A DNA stretch of 64,000 bases from Nonomuraea solani (GTDB lineage: Bacteria > Actinomycetota > Actinomycetes > Streptosporangiales > Streptosporangiaceae). The stretch is from assembly GCF_900108335.1 (NCBI RefSeq), contig NZ_FNVT01000002.1, forward strand, positions 1,108,499 through 1,172,498, read 5' to 3'. A program made the translations under genes and the position numbers. Positions 27,604 through 35,246 of this stretch are shown piece by piece. Position 1 is the first letter of the stretch. Every line of letters starts with the position of its first letter. The notes under the pieces are model-generated. The model worked only from the letters and a program-made list of their open reading frames with translations, searched no databases and was not told the DNA's origin.

Positions 27604-29142
27604 ATGCTCAATCTGTCGGTCGTCCTGGAGGACAGCGCCAGGAACACCCCCGACGGCACCGCCATCGTCTTCGGCGACATGCGGCTGCCCTACTCAATGA
27701 TCGACACTGTGGCCAACCAGGTGGCGAACCTGCTGGTGGCGCGGGGTGTCGGCAAGGGTGACAAGGTCGCGCTGGCGTGCCCGAACCTGCCGTACTTCCC
27801 GTTCGTCTACTACGGCATCCTGAAGGCCGGCGCGACGGTGGTGCCGCTCAACGTGCTGCTGCAGTCGCGCGAGATCGCCTATCACCTCGACGACAGTGAC
27901 GCCAAGGCGCTGTTCTGCTTCGAGGGCACGCCCGAGCTGCCGCTGGGCGAGCGCGGCAAGGCGGGCTTCGAGGCCGCCGAGGGCTGCGACCACTTCTTCG
28001 TGCTGCCCGCGACCCCGCTGGCGACCGAGTCGGAGTACGGCGAGTCGATCTGGGCCGCGCTCGGCGGGATGGCCGGCACGTTCGAGACCGTACAGACGGC
28101 GCCCGACGACACCGCGGTGATCCTCTACACCTCGGGCACCACGGGCCAGCCCAAGGGCGCCGAGCTCAGCCACCAGAACATGCTGATGAACGCCATGGTC
28201 AGCGACAAGATGTTCCCCTCGGCCGAGGACGCGGCCGACACCTACCTGGCGGTGCTGCCGCTGTTCCACTCCTTCGGCCAGAGCGTCGTCATGAACACCG
28301 GCTTCCTGCGCGGCGCGACGGTGGTGCTGATGCCGCGCTTCGACCCGGGTGACGCGCTCGCGCTCATGGCCAAGGAGAACGTGACGTTCTTCGCCGGGGT
28401 GCCCACGATGTACTGGGCCATGCTGACGAAGATCCACGCGGAGGGCGCCGAGGTGCCGCGCTCGCTGCGCGTGTCCGTGGCGGGCGGCGCGTCCTCGCCG
28501 GTGGAGGTGCTCAAGGACTTCGAGCAGACCTTCGGCATCGGCATCCTGGAGGGGTACGGGCTCTCGGAGACCTCCCCGGTGGCCAGCTTCAACCAGCCCG
28601 GCCGGCCCGCCAAGCCCGGCACGATCGGCACCCCGATCTGGGGCGTGGAGATGAAGCTGGTCGACGGCGACTGGAAGACCGTCGAGGGCGAGGGCCCCGG
28701 CGAGATCGCCATCCGCGGCCACAACGTCATGAAGGGCTACTACGGCCGCGCGGAGGCGACGGCGGAGGTCATGAACGACGGCTGGTTCCGTACGGGCGAC
28801 ATCGCCACGCGCGACGCCGACGGCTACTACTCGATCATCGACCGGGCCAAGGACATGATCATCCGGGGCGGGTTCAACGTCTATCCGCGCGAGGTCGAAG
28901 AGGTCCTGATGACCCACGAGGCCGTGTCGCTGGCCGCGGTCGTCGGGGTCTCGCACGAGTCGCACGGCGAGGAGATCAAGGCGTACGTCATCCGCACCCC
29001 CGGGGCCACGCTCACCGAGGACGACCTGATCGCCTGGGCCAAGGAGAACATGGCGGCCTACAAGTACCCCCGGGTCGTCGAGTTCCGCGACGCCCTGCCG
29101 ATGACGGCCACGGGCAAGATCCTCAAGCGCGAGCTGCGGTAG
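27604..29142 (+). CDS. Long-chain fatty-acid CoA ligase (AMP-forming)
   Basis: 512 aa ANL-superfamily enzyme that activates a carboxylic acid as acyl-AMP and then acyl-CoA. Motifs: P-loop YTSGTTGQPKG, YGLSETSP, WFRTGDIATRDADGY, and the C-terminal catalytic lysine in GKILKREL. GGGAGGAAGGCGTC precedes the ATG. Divergent from the GMC alcohol dehydrogenase, which places it at the end of an alcohol-to-acyl-CoA route (AlkJ/AlkK analogy, inferred). Chain-length preference cannot be read. Confidence 0.93.
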   Translation: MLNLSVVLEDSARNTPDGTAIVFGDMRLPYSMIDTVANQVANLLVARGVGKGDKVALACPNLPYFPFVYYGILKAGATVVPLNVLLQSREIAYHLDDSDAKALFCFEGTPELPLGERGKAGFEAAEGCDHFFVLPATPLATESEYGESIWAALGGMAGTFETVQTAPDDTAVILYTSGTTGQPKGAELSHQNMLMNAMVSDKMFPSAEDAADTYLAVLPLFHSFGQSVVMNTGFLRGATVVLMPRFDPGDALALMAKENVTFFAGVPTMYWAMLTKIHAEGAEVPRSLRVSVAGGASSPVEVLKDFEQTFGIGILEGYGLSETSPVASFNQPGRPAKPGTIGTPIWGVEMKLVDGDWKTVEGEGPGEIAIRGHNVMKGYYGRAEATAEVMNDGWFRTGDIATRDADGYYSIIDRAKDMIIRGGFNVYPREVEEVLMTHEAVSLAAVVGVSHESHGEEIKAYVIRTPGATLTEDDLIAWAKENMAAYKYPRVVEFRDALPMTATGKILKRELR

Positions 29143-29148
29143 CGAGCC

Positions 29149-29574
29149 TCAGCGGCGGGGCGCGCTCGCCGGGACGAACCTGAACGACACGGCCTCCATC
29201 AGCGGCCGGCGCCGGGTGTTGTGGAAGGAGGCGATGAGCCAGCGGCCGTCGGCCTGGCGGACGAGGGTGTAGGTCTGCACCTTGCCGAGCCTGGCCGGCC
29301 GCTTTCTGGCCACGTCTCCCCTTCCGATGACCACGGCCGTGCCGGGGCCGTGGAAGTGGATCTCGGTGATCTCGTTGAACATCCTGGTGCCCTTCAGCAC
29401 GCTGCCGAACAGCGCCCGGTGGCCGGCGGCGAGGTCGGCGCGGTCGCGGTAGACGGTGCCGACGAAGGTGGTGTAGGTCGCGTCCTCGGTGAAGCACGCG
29501 CCGTAGGCGTCGCCGTCGCCCCGGTTCCAGGCGGCTTCGAGGTCGGCGAACAGGTCGCGGATGCCCTGGTCCAT
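29149..29574 (-). CDS. SnoaL-like/DUF4440 family protein
   Basis: 141 aa cone-shaped NTF2-fold protein (LFADLEAAWNRGDGDAYGACFTEDATYTTF, then HFHGPGTAVVIGRG and WLIASFHNTRR). The SgcJ/EcaC-type family typically binds or isomerises small molecules; function is otherwise unknown. GAGGAG lies ten bases upstream of ATG. It is divergent from a MarR regulator with two dyads in between, so it is probably the regulated target. Convergent with the acyl-CoA ligase. Confidence 0.8.
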   Translation of the reverse strand: MDQGIRDLFADLEAAWNRGDGDAYGACFTEDATYTTFVGTVYRDRADLAAGHRALFGSVLKGTRMFNEITEIHFHGPGTAVVIGRGDVARKRPARLGKVQTYTLVRQADGRWLIASFHNTRRRPLMEAVSFRFVPASAPRR

Positions 29575-29594
29575 GACATTACTCCTCTGATAGC

Positions 29595-29636
29595 GTGCAG
29601 TATCTGCACTGCGCGTTCATCTGCTCTCATGCAGAT
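29595..29636. promoter_or_regulatory. Two dyads, likely MarR operators
   Basis: GTGCAG-TAT-CTGCAC (29595-29609) and ATCTGC-TCTCAT-GCAGAT (29619-29636), both built from TGCAG/CTGCA half-sites, lie in the 82-bp region between the divergent SnoaL-like and MarR genes. MarR regulators usually bind such palindromes next to their own gene. Confidence 0.6.
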
Positions 29637-29656
29637 ATTAGATTAAGGAAGAGGAC

Positions 29657-30118
29657 TTGGACCCGTCAACCTCGTCGACCGACCTGAGCCGGGCGTTCCG
29701 GCGCTACATGAGCGCGATGGTCCTCAACAGCCTGGCCGCCGCCGAGGCCGCCGGGCTCAACGCGACCGACTACTACGCGCTCAACCTGCTCGACCTCACC
29801 GGGCCGCTCACCTCCGGCGAGCTGGCCACGCAGACGGGGCTGACCACCGGCGCCACGACGCGGCTCATCGACCGCCTGGAACAGGCCGGATATGTACGGC
29901 GATCGCCCGACCCGGCGGACCGGCGCAAGGTCATGGTCGAATCGGCCGGCACCCCCGAAGGGCTGGACGAGGTGCTGAAGGGCACCCGGCGGCGGCTGGC
30001 CGAGGTGTTCGCGGGCTGCTCGCAGGCCGAACTCGCCACCCTGCACGGCTACTTCGAGCGCGCCTCCACCGCCTACCGCGACGCCACGGACGAGCTCATC
30101 TCGGCGCGCAACGCCTGA
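29657..30118 (+). CDS. MarR-family transcriptional regulator
   Basis: 153 aa winged-helix regulator: GLNATDYYALNLLDLTGPLTSGELA, GATTRLIDRLEQAGYVRRSPDPADRR (recognition helix and wing with the DRR signature). TTG start preceded by GGAAGAGG; no closer ATG. It probably represses itself and the divergent SnoaL-like gene through the dyads at 29595-29636. Its stop overlaps the ATG of a truncated HAD ORF (TGATG). Confidence 0.85.
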   Translation: MDPSTSSTDLSRAFRRYMSAMVLNSLAAAEAAGLNATDYYALNLLDLTGPLTSGELATQTGLTTGATTRLIDRLEQAGYVRRSPDPADRRKVMVESAGTPEGLDEVLKGTRRRLAEVFAGCSQAELATLHGYFERASTAYRDATDELISARNA

Positions 30119-30264
30119 TGCTCGCCCTCTTCGACCTGGACAACACGCTGATCGACCGGCTGGCCGCCTTCAAGCGGTGGGCCGCCGACCACGTCGTGAC
30201 GGACGTTGTCGCGGCCATCGGTCATATTCTGGATGAAAGTGCCCGGCGTGGGCCGATAGCGTGA
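30118..30264 (+). pseudogene. HAD-family hydrolase remnant (N-terminus only)
   Basis: 48-codon ORF starting MLALFDLDNTLIDRLAAFKRW, the motif I (DxDxT) start of a HAD phosphatase. Only this first ~28 residues look like the family; then codon third positions become less GC-rich and the frame ends. The ATG overlaps the marR stop, implying that a full HAD gene was once translationally coupled to marR. HAD enzymes normally need motifs II-IV over about 200 residues, all missing here, so it should be inactive. Confidence 0.6.
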
Positions 30265-30269
30265 CCGGC

Positions 30270-31211
30270 ATGCAGGATCGACCGGACGACTTCGACGAGG
30301 GGCTGCTGCGGCCCGCGCTGAGCGAGTGGGGCATCGAGGCCGCCACCCTGGACTACGCGCCGGTGGGGTTCGGCGACTTTCACTGGATCGCGGGCGGCCG
30401 GGGCGGGCGGCGCTGGTTCGTCACCGTGGCGGACGTGCGGCGGCACACGTACGAGGGGCTGCGGCTGGCCATGGACACGGCGGCGGCCCTGCGCGAGGAG
30501 GCGGGCCTGGAGTTCGTCGTCGCCCCGCTGCGCGCCACCGACGGCACCACGCTGCGCCGCCTCGACCGCCACCGGTACGCCATGAGCGTGTTCCCGTTCG
30601 CCGACGGCGTCCCCGGCGCGTTCGGCGACGAGCGCTCCGCCGCCGAGCGCGAGCTGATCATCGACCTCCTGGCCGGCCTGCACGCCACCCCGCCCCCGCT
30701 CTCCACCCCTGACCGGCCGGTGGAGTTGTCGGGCCGGGCGGCGCTCGAACAGTCCCTCCAGGGCTCCTCCCTCCCCTGGCTCGGCGGCCCGTACTCCGAA
30801 CCCGCCCAGGAGCTGATCGCCCGTCACGCCCCGATGCTTCGGCACAGGCTGGCCGACTTCGACCGCCTGGCCCTCAAGCCCGGCGAGCCGGTGGTGACCC
30901 ACGGAGAGCCGCACCCCGGCAACCTGCTGCGGGACGGCGAACGGCGGCTGCTGGTCGACTGGGACACGGTCGGGATGGCCGTACCGGAGCGGGACCTGTG
31001 GCTGGTGGCCGGGTCCGACGACGACCTGGCCCGCTACGCGGAGACCACCGGCCGCGTCCCGGACCCGGACGCACTGGCGCTCTACCGGCTGCGGTGGGCG
31101 CTCGACGACGTGGCGGAGTTCATCCAGTGGTTCCGCTCACCCCACGGCCGCACACCGGACGCCGAGCAGTCCTGGAAAGGGCTCACCGGCACACTCGCCG
31201 AGCTGTCCTGA
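30270..31211 (+). CDS. Aminoglycoside phosphotransferase-fold kinase (APH family)
   Basis: 313 aa from ATG 30270 (an in-frame GTG at 30261 overlaps the HAD remnant's stop). Kinase-like fold with the catalytic loop VVTHGEPHPGNLLRDG (Asp is replaced by Glu in the usual HGDxHxxN) and metal-binding LLVDWDTVGMAVPERD. Overall similar to APH(9)/spectinomycin kinase and related small-molecule kinases. The HGE substitution is unusual for a typical APH loop; it occurs in some subfamilies. Whether it confers resistance is not known. Confidence 0.8.
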   Translation: MQDRPDDFDEGLLRPALSEWGIEAATLDYAPVGFGDFHWIAGGRGGRRWFVTVADVRRHTYEGLRLAMDTAAALREEAGLEFVVAPLRATDGTTLRRLDRHRYAMSVFPFADGVPGAFGDERSAAERELIIDLLAGLHATPPPLSTPDRPVELSGRAALEQSLQGSSLPWLGGPYSEPAQELIARHAPMLRHRLADFDRLALKPGEPVVTHGEPHPGNLLRDGERRLLVDWDTVGMAVPERDLWLVAGSDDDLARYAETTGRVPDPDALALYRLRWALDDVAEFIQWFRSPHGRTPDAEQSWKGLTGTLAELS

Positions 31212-31216
31212 CCCTC

Positions 31217-31330
31217 GGAAACTTTCATCTACCAACATCACCTCTTGGCTGCTCACCGCTTCGCCGTCCCAGCCCCGATGCCCCGCCTGTTGTCATGCCG
31301 AAATTTTCTGTACAGACTCGCAACGTTTCG
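31217..31330 (+). promoter_or_regulatory. Three GAAA-N-TTTC-like dyads upstream of the CE1 esterase
   Basis: GGAAACTTTCA (31217-31227), CGAAATTTTCT (31299-31309) and CGCAACGTTTCG (31319-31330). The first two each match the CGAAACTTTCG palindrome of actinomycete xylanase promoters in 9 of 11 positions. Their position just upstream of a xylan esterase supports xylan-responsive control, by inference. Confidence 0.45.
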
Positions 31331-31353
31331 GCAGCAGCAGCGGGAGGAACTCG

Positions 31354-32658
31354 ATGAAGCTGAGAGCTCGAATAGCAGGCGCCGTCGCGGCCGCGGCGGC
31401 CCTCGTCGTCGCCGGTCTGATCACCGCGCCCCCGGCCTCGTCGGCGCAGTTGACGGAGGTGACCGGCTTCGGTACGAACCCCAGCAACCTGCGCATGCAC
31501 CTGTACGTCCCCGACGGCGTCCCCGCCCGCCCCGCGGTCCTGGTGGCCGTGCACTACTGCACCGGCTCCGGCCCGGCGTTCTACTCGGGCACCGAATTCG
31601 CCTCGCTCGCCGACCGGTACAAGTTCATCGTCATCTACCCCTCCGCCACCCGCAGCGGCTCCTGCTATGACGTCTCCTCCCCGCAGGCGCTCCGGCACGA
31701 CGGCGGCAGTGACCCGGTGGGCATCGTCTCCATGGTCAGGTACGTCCAGCAGCGCCACGGCGGCGACCCCGACCGCACGTACGTGACCGGCGCCTCCTCC
31801 GGCGGCATGATGACCAACGTCCTGCTGGGCGACTATCCCGACGTGTTCAAGGCGGGCGCCTCGTTCATGGGCGTGCCGTTCGCCTGCTTCGCCACCACGG
31901 ACGGATCGAGCTGGAACAGCGCCTGCGCCAACGGCCAGGTCACCAAGACGCCGCAGCAGTGGGGCGACCTCGTACGCGGGGCGTACCCGGGCTACAGCGG
32001 GCCGCGGCCGCGCATGCAGATCTGGCACGGCACCGAGGACAGCACGCTGCGCTATCCGAACTTCCAGGAACAGATCAAGCAGTGGACCAACGTCCACGGC
32101 CTGAGCCAGACCCCCAGCCTCACCGACCAGCCCCAGTCCGGCTGGACCAGGACCCGCTACGGCGGCACCGGCACCATGGCGGCCGTCGAGGCGATCAGCC
32201 TGCAGGGTGTCGGCCACAGCCTGCCACAGGGCGGGATGGCGGCCCGGGTCATCGACTTCTTCGGCCTGTCCGGCGGCGTCGGCCCCACCACCACTCCCAC
32301 GCCCACCATCACGCCCACCATCACGCCCACGCCGGGCACGGGCGCGTGCCGGATCACGTACACCATGCAGCCCTGGAACACGGGCTTCACCACCGCCGTC
32401 ACGGTCGCCAACACCGGCACGACCCAGCTCACCTCCTGGAGCCTGGCCTTCACCCTGCCCGCCGGCCAGGCGATCACCTCGGCCTGGAACGCGACGGTCA
32501 CGCCGGCCAGCGGCCAGGTCACGGCCAAGAACGCGAGCTACAACGGCACCATCGCGCCGGGCGCGTCCGCCTCGTTCGGCTTCCAGGCCACCCACAACGG
32601 CAACACCGCCGAACCGGCCGCCTTCACGCTGAACGGCACCGCCTGCACGGTGGCCTGA
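31354..32658 (+). CDS. Secreted CE1-type acetylxylan/feruloyl esterase with C-terminal CBM2
   Basis: 434 aa. Signal peptide (first ~30 residues, ending PASSA). Alpha/beta hydrolase domain of the PHB-depolymerase/CE1 type: HYCTGSGPAFYSGTEFASLAD, nucleophile Ser in VTGASSGGMMTN, acid in WHGTEDSTLRY, histidine in GVGHSLPQGG. Thr/Pro linker (TTTPTPTITPTITP) at about 305-325, then a family 2 carbohydrate-binding module (YTMQPWNTGFTTAVTVANTG; SWSLAFTLPAGQAI) for cellulose or xylan. GGGAGGA precedes ATG. Removes acetyl or ferulic groups from hemicellulose; complements the GH43 enzymes. Confidence 0.9.
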   Translation: MKLRARIAGAVAAAAALVVAGLITAPPASSAQLTEVTGFGTNPSNLRMHLYVPDGVPARPAVLVAVHYCTGSGPAFYSGTEFASLADRYKFIVIYPSATRSGSCYDVSSPQALRHDGGSDPVGIVSMVRYVQQRHGGDPDRTYVTGASSGGMMTNVLLGDYPDVFKAGASFMGVPFACFATTDGSSWNSACANGQVTKTPQQWGDLVRGAYPGYSGPRPRMQIWHGTEDSTLRYPNFQEQIKQWTNVHGLSQTPSLTDQPQSGWTRTRYGGTGTMAAVEAISLQGVGHSLPQGGMAARVIDFFGLSGGVGPTTTPTPTITPTITPTPGTGACRITYTMQPWNTGFTTAVTVANTGTTQLTSWSLAFTLPAGQAITSAWNATVTPASGQVTAKNASYNGTIAPGASASFGFQATHNGNTAEPAAFTLNGTACTVA

Positions 32659-32828
32659 CTTCCCGGCTACCGGCCCGCTGGACATCCGGGACCAGCGGGC
32701 CGGTACTTTCCGTACACGGAAGGTTGCGCTTTGGAAACGGATTCATCTTCGCCATTCTCACGCTTGCCCGCATGCGGTCGGTAGCCATACGGTCACGATA
32801 AGCAGTTGGGAGAGGCAAAGGAGAGCAC

Positions 32829-32996
32829 GTGGGCAGGCACGCGAAGCGCCACAATCCCAAAGAGCAGCCACAGGAGCCCAAAGAGGACTCCAACGGGGAA
32901 GAGCATCACCCGAGCCGGGGGCGGCACACCAAGGACAGACAGCGGTGCGCGGGGGAAAGCGATCGAGTCCCCCTCGGGGTCGGCGACCTGAACTGA
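32829..32996 (+). CDS. Small highly charged protein, 55 aa, function unknown
   Basis: GTG start with a perfect AAAGGAG six bases upstream. The product begins MGRHAKRHNPKEQPQEPKEDSN and ends VPLGVGDLN; rich in His, Lys, Arg, Glu, with no hydrophobic segment. The strong ribosome site and MGRHxK opening, seen in many small actinomycete proteins, favour a real gene, but I recognise no domain. Located between the esterase and the nucleotidyltransferase/HEPN pair. Confidence 0.6.
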   Translation: MGRHAKRHNPKEQPQEPKEDSNGEEHHPSRGRHTKDRQRCAGESDRVPLGVGDLN

Positions 32997-33061
32997 CGCG
33001 CGGCGGGGGGCGGCCACTCAGGCCGGCACGTGACGTTCCGGCTCCCCGGGCCTGGAAGTTG

Positions 33062-33091
33062 CATAAACTGCAAGCTATGTTTCAGTTTATG
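33062..33091 (+). promoter_or_regulatory. 9-bp inverted repeat across the start of the HTH-nucleotidyltransferase gene
   Basis: CATAAACTG (33062-33070) and CAGTTTATG (33083-33091) are perfect inverted copies with a 12-base spacer that contains the ATG at 33077. An operator covering the start is typical of self-repressing toxin-antitoxin-like pairs. Confidence 0.6.
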
Positions 33092-33679
33092 AAACAGCCG
33101 CCCTCCGTCTTGCTTCCGCTCTTGCGCTCCCCTTTCCAGGGTGAGCTGCTGGCCTGGTTGTTCCTGCATCCCGAAGAGGAATACGCGCAGGTGGACCTGG
33201 CCAGGCGATTCGAGGTGTCGCCGGCGTCCGTGACCCGTGAGGTCGACCGCCTGTCCGCCGCGGGGCTGCTCGCCACGCGGAGGGCCGGCAACATGCGCAT
33301 GATCCGTGCCGACACGGACGTCCCCGTGGCCCGGCCCCTGACCGAGCTGCTCGCGTTGACCTATGGCCCGATCGCGGTGCTGGGTGAGCGACTGGCCGAG
33401 GTCCCGGGCGTCGAGGAGGCTTTCATCTATGGCTCTTGGGCCGCCCGATACTCGGGCGAACCGGGCCGCGTGCCGAACGACGTGGACGTTCTCGTCGTGG
33501 GTTCGGCGGACGAAGATGATCTTTACGACGCCGCCAGGGCCGCCGAGGGAGTACTCGGAAGGGAAGTGAACATCCGGCGGCTGAGTCGTGAGGCGTGGGC
33601 GTCCCCGGAAGGCGACCCCTTCCTGGAAACGGTGAAGACACGACCGCTGGTACGGCTTCAGATGGGCGAGGGCCAATGA
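33077..33679 (+). CDS. Winged-helix plus nucleotidyltransferase (MNT) fusion protein
   Basis: 200 aa from ATG 33077; a second ATG at 33089 is possible. The N-terminal ~75 residues form a winged helix (EYAQVDLARRFEVSPASVTREVDRLSAAGLLATRR); the C-terminal part is a minimal nucleotidyltransferase with YGSWAARYSG...VPNDVDVLVVG (GS followed by DVD). The stop overlaps the start of the HEPN gene (ATGA). MNT/HEPN pairs are toxin-antitoxin modules in which the MNT enzyme adenylylates the HEPN partner (known for MntA-HepT). The fused DNA-binding domain suggests autoregulation through the repeat at 33062-33091. Confidence 0.85.
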   Translation: MFQFMKQPPSVLLPLLRSPFQGELLAWLFLHPEEEYAQVDLARRFEVSPASVTREVDRLSAAGLLATRRAGNMRMIRADTDVPVARPLTELLALTYGPIAVLGERLAEVPGVEEAFIYGSWAARYSGEPGRVPNDVDVLVVGSADEDDLYDAARAAEGVLGREVNIRRLSREAWASPEGDPFLETVKTRPLVRLQMGEGQ

Positions 33680-34140
33680 GGTGGGAACAGGGGCGCGCGA
33701 CGCTCGAAGGCATGCTGGGACGCGGCGAACTCGAAAAGGTCGCCGCCAGTCGCCCCCAAGCCGAAGCCCTGCTCGACCAGGCGGGAAGACATGTGGCGAC
33801 GGCCCGGCTGGCGATGGAGTCGGATCCGATCGGCGCCTATCAGTTGCTGTACGACGCGGCACGCAAGTCACTCGGCGCGATCCTGGAGAACCAGGGCCTC
33901 AGGGCGAGCAGCCGAGGCGGCCACATCGCGGTCTACGAGGCGGTCGTCGCGCAGCTCGACCCACCGCTGGGAAAGAGCCTGCGCCCCTTCGACCGGATGC
34001 GACGCCGCCGGAACGAGGCCGAATACCCGCGACCGGGTTCTCCCGGATTCAGCGCGGAGGAGGTCCGTGCCGACATCCCCAAGGTAGAGGCGATCATGGA
34101 GATCGCGACCAGGGTCATCGACCAGATGCGGCCCTTCTAG
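33676..34140 (+). CDS. HEPN-domain protein partnered with the MNT protein
   Basis: 154 aa all-helical protein: ASRPQAEALLDQAGRHVATA, AYQLLYDAARKSLGAILENQGL, FDRMRRRRNEAEYPRPGSPG. In HepT toxins the motif is R-x4-H-x-Y; here the corresponding residues read R-R-R-N-E-A-E-Y (R-x4-A-x-Y), so the catalytic His is replaced while the Tyr that MntA-type partners modify is kept. Starts inside the previous stop codon. Could be an inactive or non-nuclease HEPN, or use different residues. Fits the SAV_6107-like HEPN group. Confidence 0.8.
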   Translation: MRWEQGRATLEGMLGRGELEKVAASRPQAEALLDQAGRHVATARLAMESDPIGAYQLLYDAARKSLGAILENQGLRASSRGGHIAVYEAVVAQLDPPLGKSLRPFDRMRRRRNEAEYPRPGSPGFSAEEVRADIPKVEAIMEIATRVIDQMRPF

Positions 34141-34200
34141 CGGCTTCTAAAAAAATCTATATTGATGATAGAGTCCGCCTGCCCGACCGAAAGGACCACC

Positions 34201-35130
34201 ATGACGGTGATGGAGCAGGCTGCCCAAACCCTGCGAGCCCTGGCCCTGGACGAAGACCTCAAGGACCGGATCGCCTCCGACCCCGCGCTGCGCGAGCTCG
34301 CCTGGCGGGCCGCCCAGCGGTACGTCGGCGGACGCACCCTCTCCGAGGCACTCGACCGCGCCGCCCTCATCAACGCCCGGGGGCAGGCCGCCTCCATCGA
34401 CTACATGGGCGAGAGCTGCCGCGACGCCGAACGCGCCACGGCCGAGACGCAGATCTTCGTGAACCTGTCCCGGGAGATGGCCGAGCGCGGGCTGGACTGC
34501 TCCGTCTCCCTGGACCTGTCCCACATCGGCTCGGTGGTGGATCGCGATCTCGGCCTGGCGAACGCCACCCGGCTGGCCGAGGCCACCGCCGGCGCGGGAC
34601 AGGAGATGATGATCTCGATGGAGGGCTCGGACCGTACCGACCTCATCCTGTGGACCCACGAGCGCCTCTGCGAACGCTTCGACCACGTCGGCGTCACCAT
34701 TCAGGCGCGGCTGCGCAGGACCGCCGACGACCTGCCCCGCCTGCTCGACCGCCCCGGACGCATCCGCCTGGCCAAAGGCTCCTACCTCGAACCCGAGTCC
34801 ATCGCCCACCCGCGCGGCAGCCGGGAACTGCGGACCGCCTACCTCGACCACGCCGCCAAGCTCCTCGGCAGCGGCCACCCCTGCTCCATCGCCACCCACG
34901 ACGCCGACCTCCTGGACGAGCTGCACGAGCGCGGGGGTTCGGGGCGGCACGAGTACGAGATGCTGCTCGGTCTGGGCACCGACCTGCTGGCCAGAATGCA
35001 GGAACGCGGCCACCGCGTCCGCGAGTACGTGGTCTTCGGCGATGAATGGTGGCTGTACGTCTGCAACCGCATCGCGGAAGACCCGACCCGCCTGTTCCAG
35101 GCCCTTACCGACGTCACCTCAATCTCATAG
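34201..35130 (+). CDS. Proline dehydrogenase family protein
   Basis: 309 aa from ATG 34201 (AAAGGA upstream). A TIM-barrel flavoenzyme family oxidising proline to pyrroline-5-carboxylate; recognised from the C-terminal pattern HEYEMLLGLGTD...GHRVREYVVFGDEWWLYVCNRIAEDP and central VTIQARLRRTADDLPRL. The N-terminal helical part is as in monofunctional bacterial enzymes. No pyrroline-5-carboxylate dehydrogenase gene is adjacent. The upstream 40 bases are AT-rich (TCTATATTGATGATAGA at 34154-34170), a likely promoter/operator. Confidence 0.82.
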   Translation: MTVMEQAAQTLRALALDEDLKDRIASDPALRELAWRAAQRYVGGRTLSEALDRAALINARGQAASIDYMGESCRDAERATAETQIFVNLSREMAERGLDCSVSLDLSHIGSVVDRDLGLANATRLAEATAGAGQEMMISMEGSDRTDLILWTHERLCERFDHVGVTIQARLRRTADDLPRLLDRPGRIRLAKGSYLEPESIAHPRGSRELRTAYLDHAAKLLGSGHPCSIATHDADLLDELHERGGSGRHEYEMLLGLGTDLLARMQERGHRVREYVVFGDEWWLYVCNRIAEDPTRLFQALTDVTSIS

Positions 35131-35246
35131 TCCTGAGCAGGGGTTCCGCGGGCGGCCGTCGTCTCGATCGGCCTGCGGCAGGGTGTGCCGCAGCGCTCCA
35201 AGAGCGCGTGGGACGCCCTATGCCGCCGGGTCCCACCGGCGCCGCG

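Noticed and set aside
21260..29142. Secondary-metabolite cluster reading of the P450 region
   Set aside because: No polyketide, peptide or terpene synthase is present; enzyme set fits lipid catabolism better.
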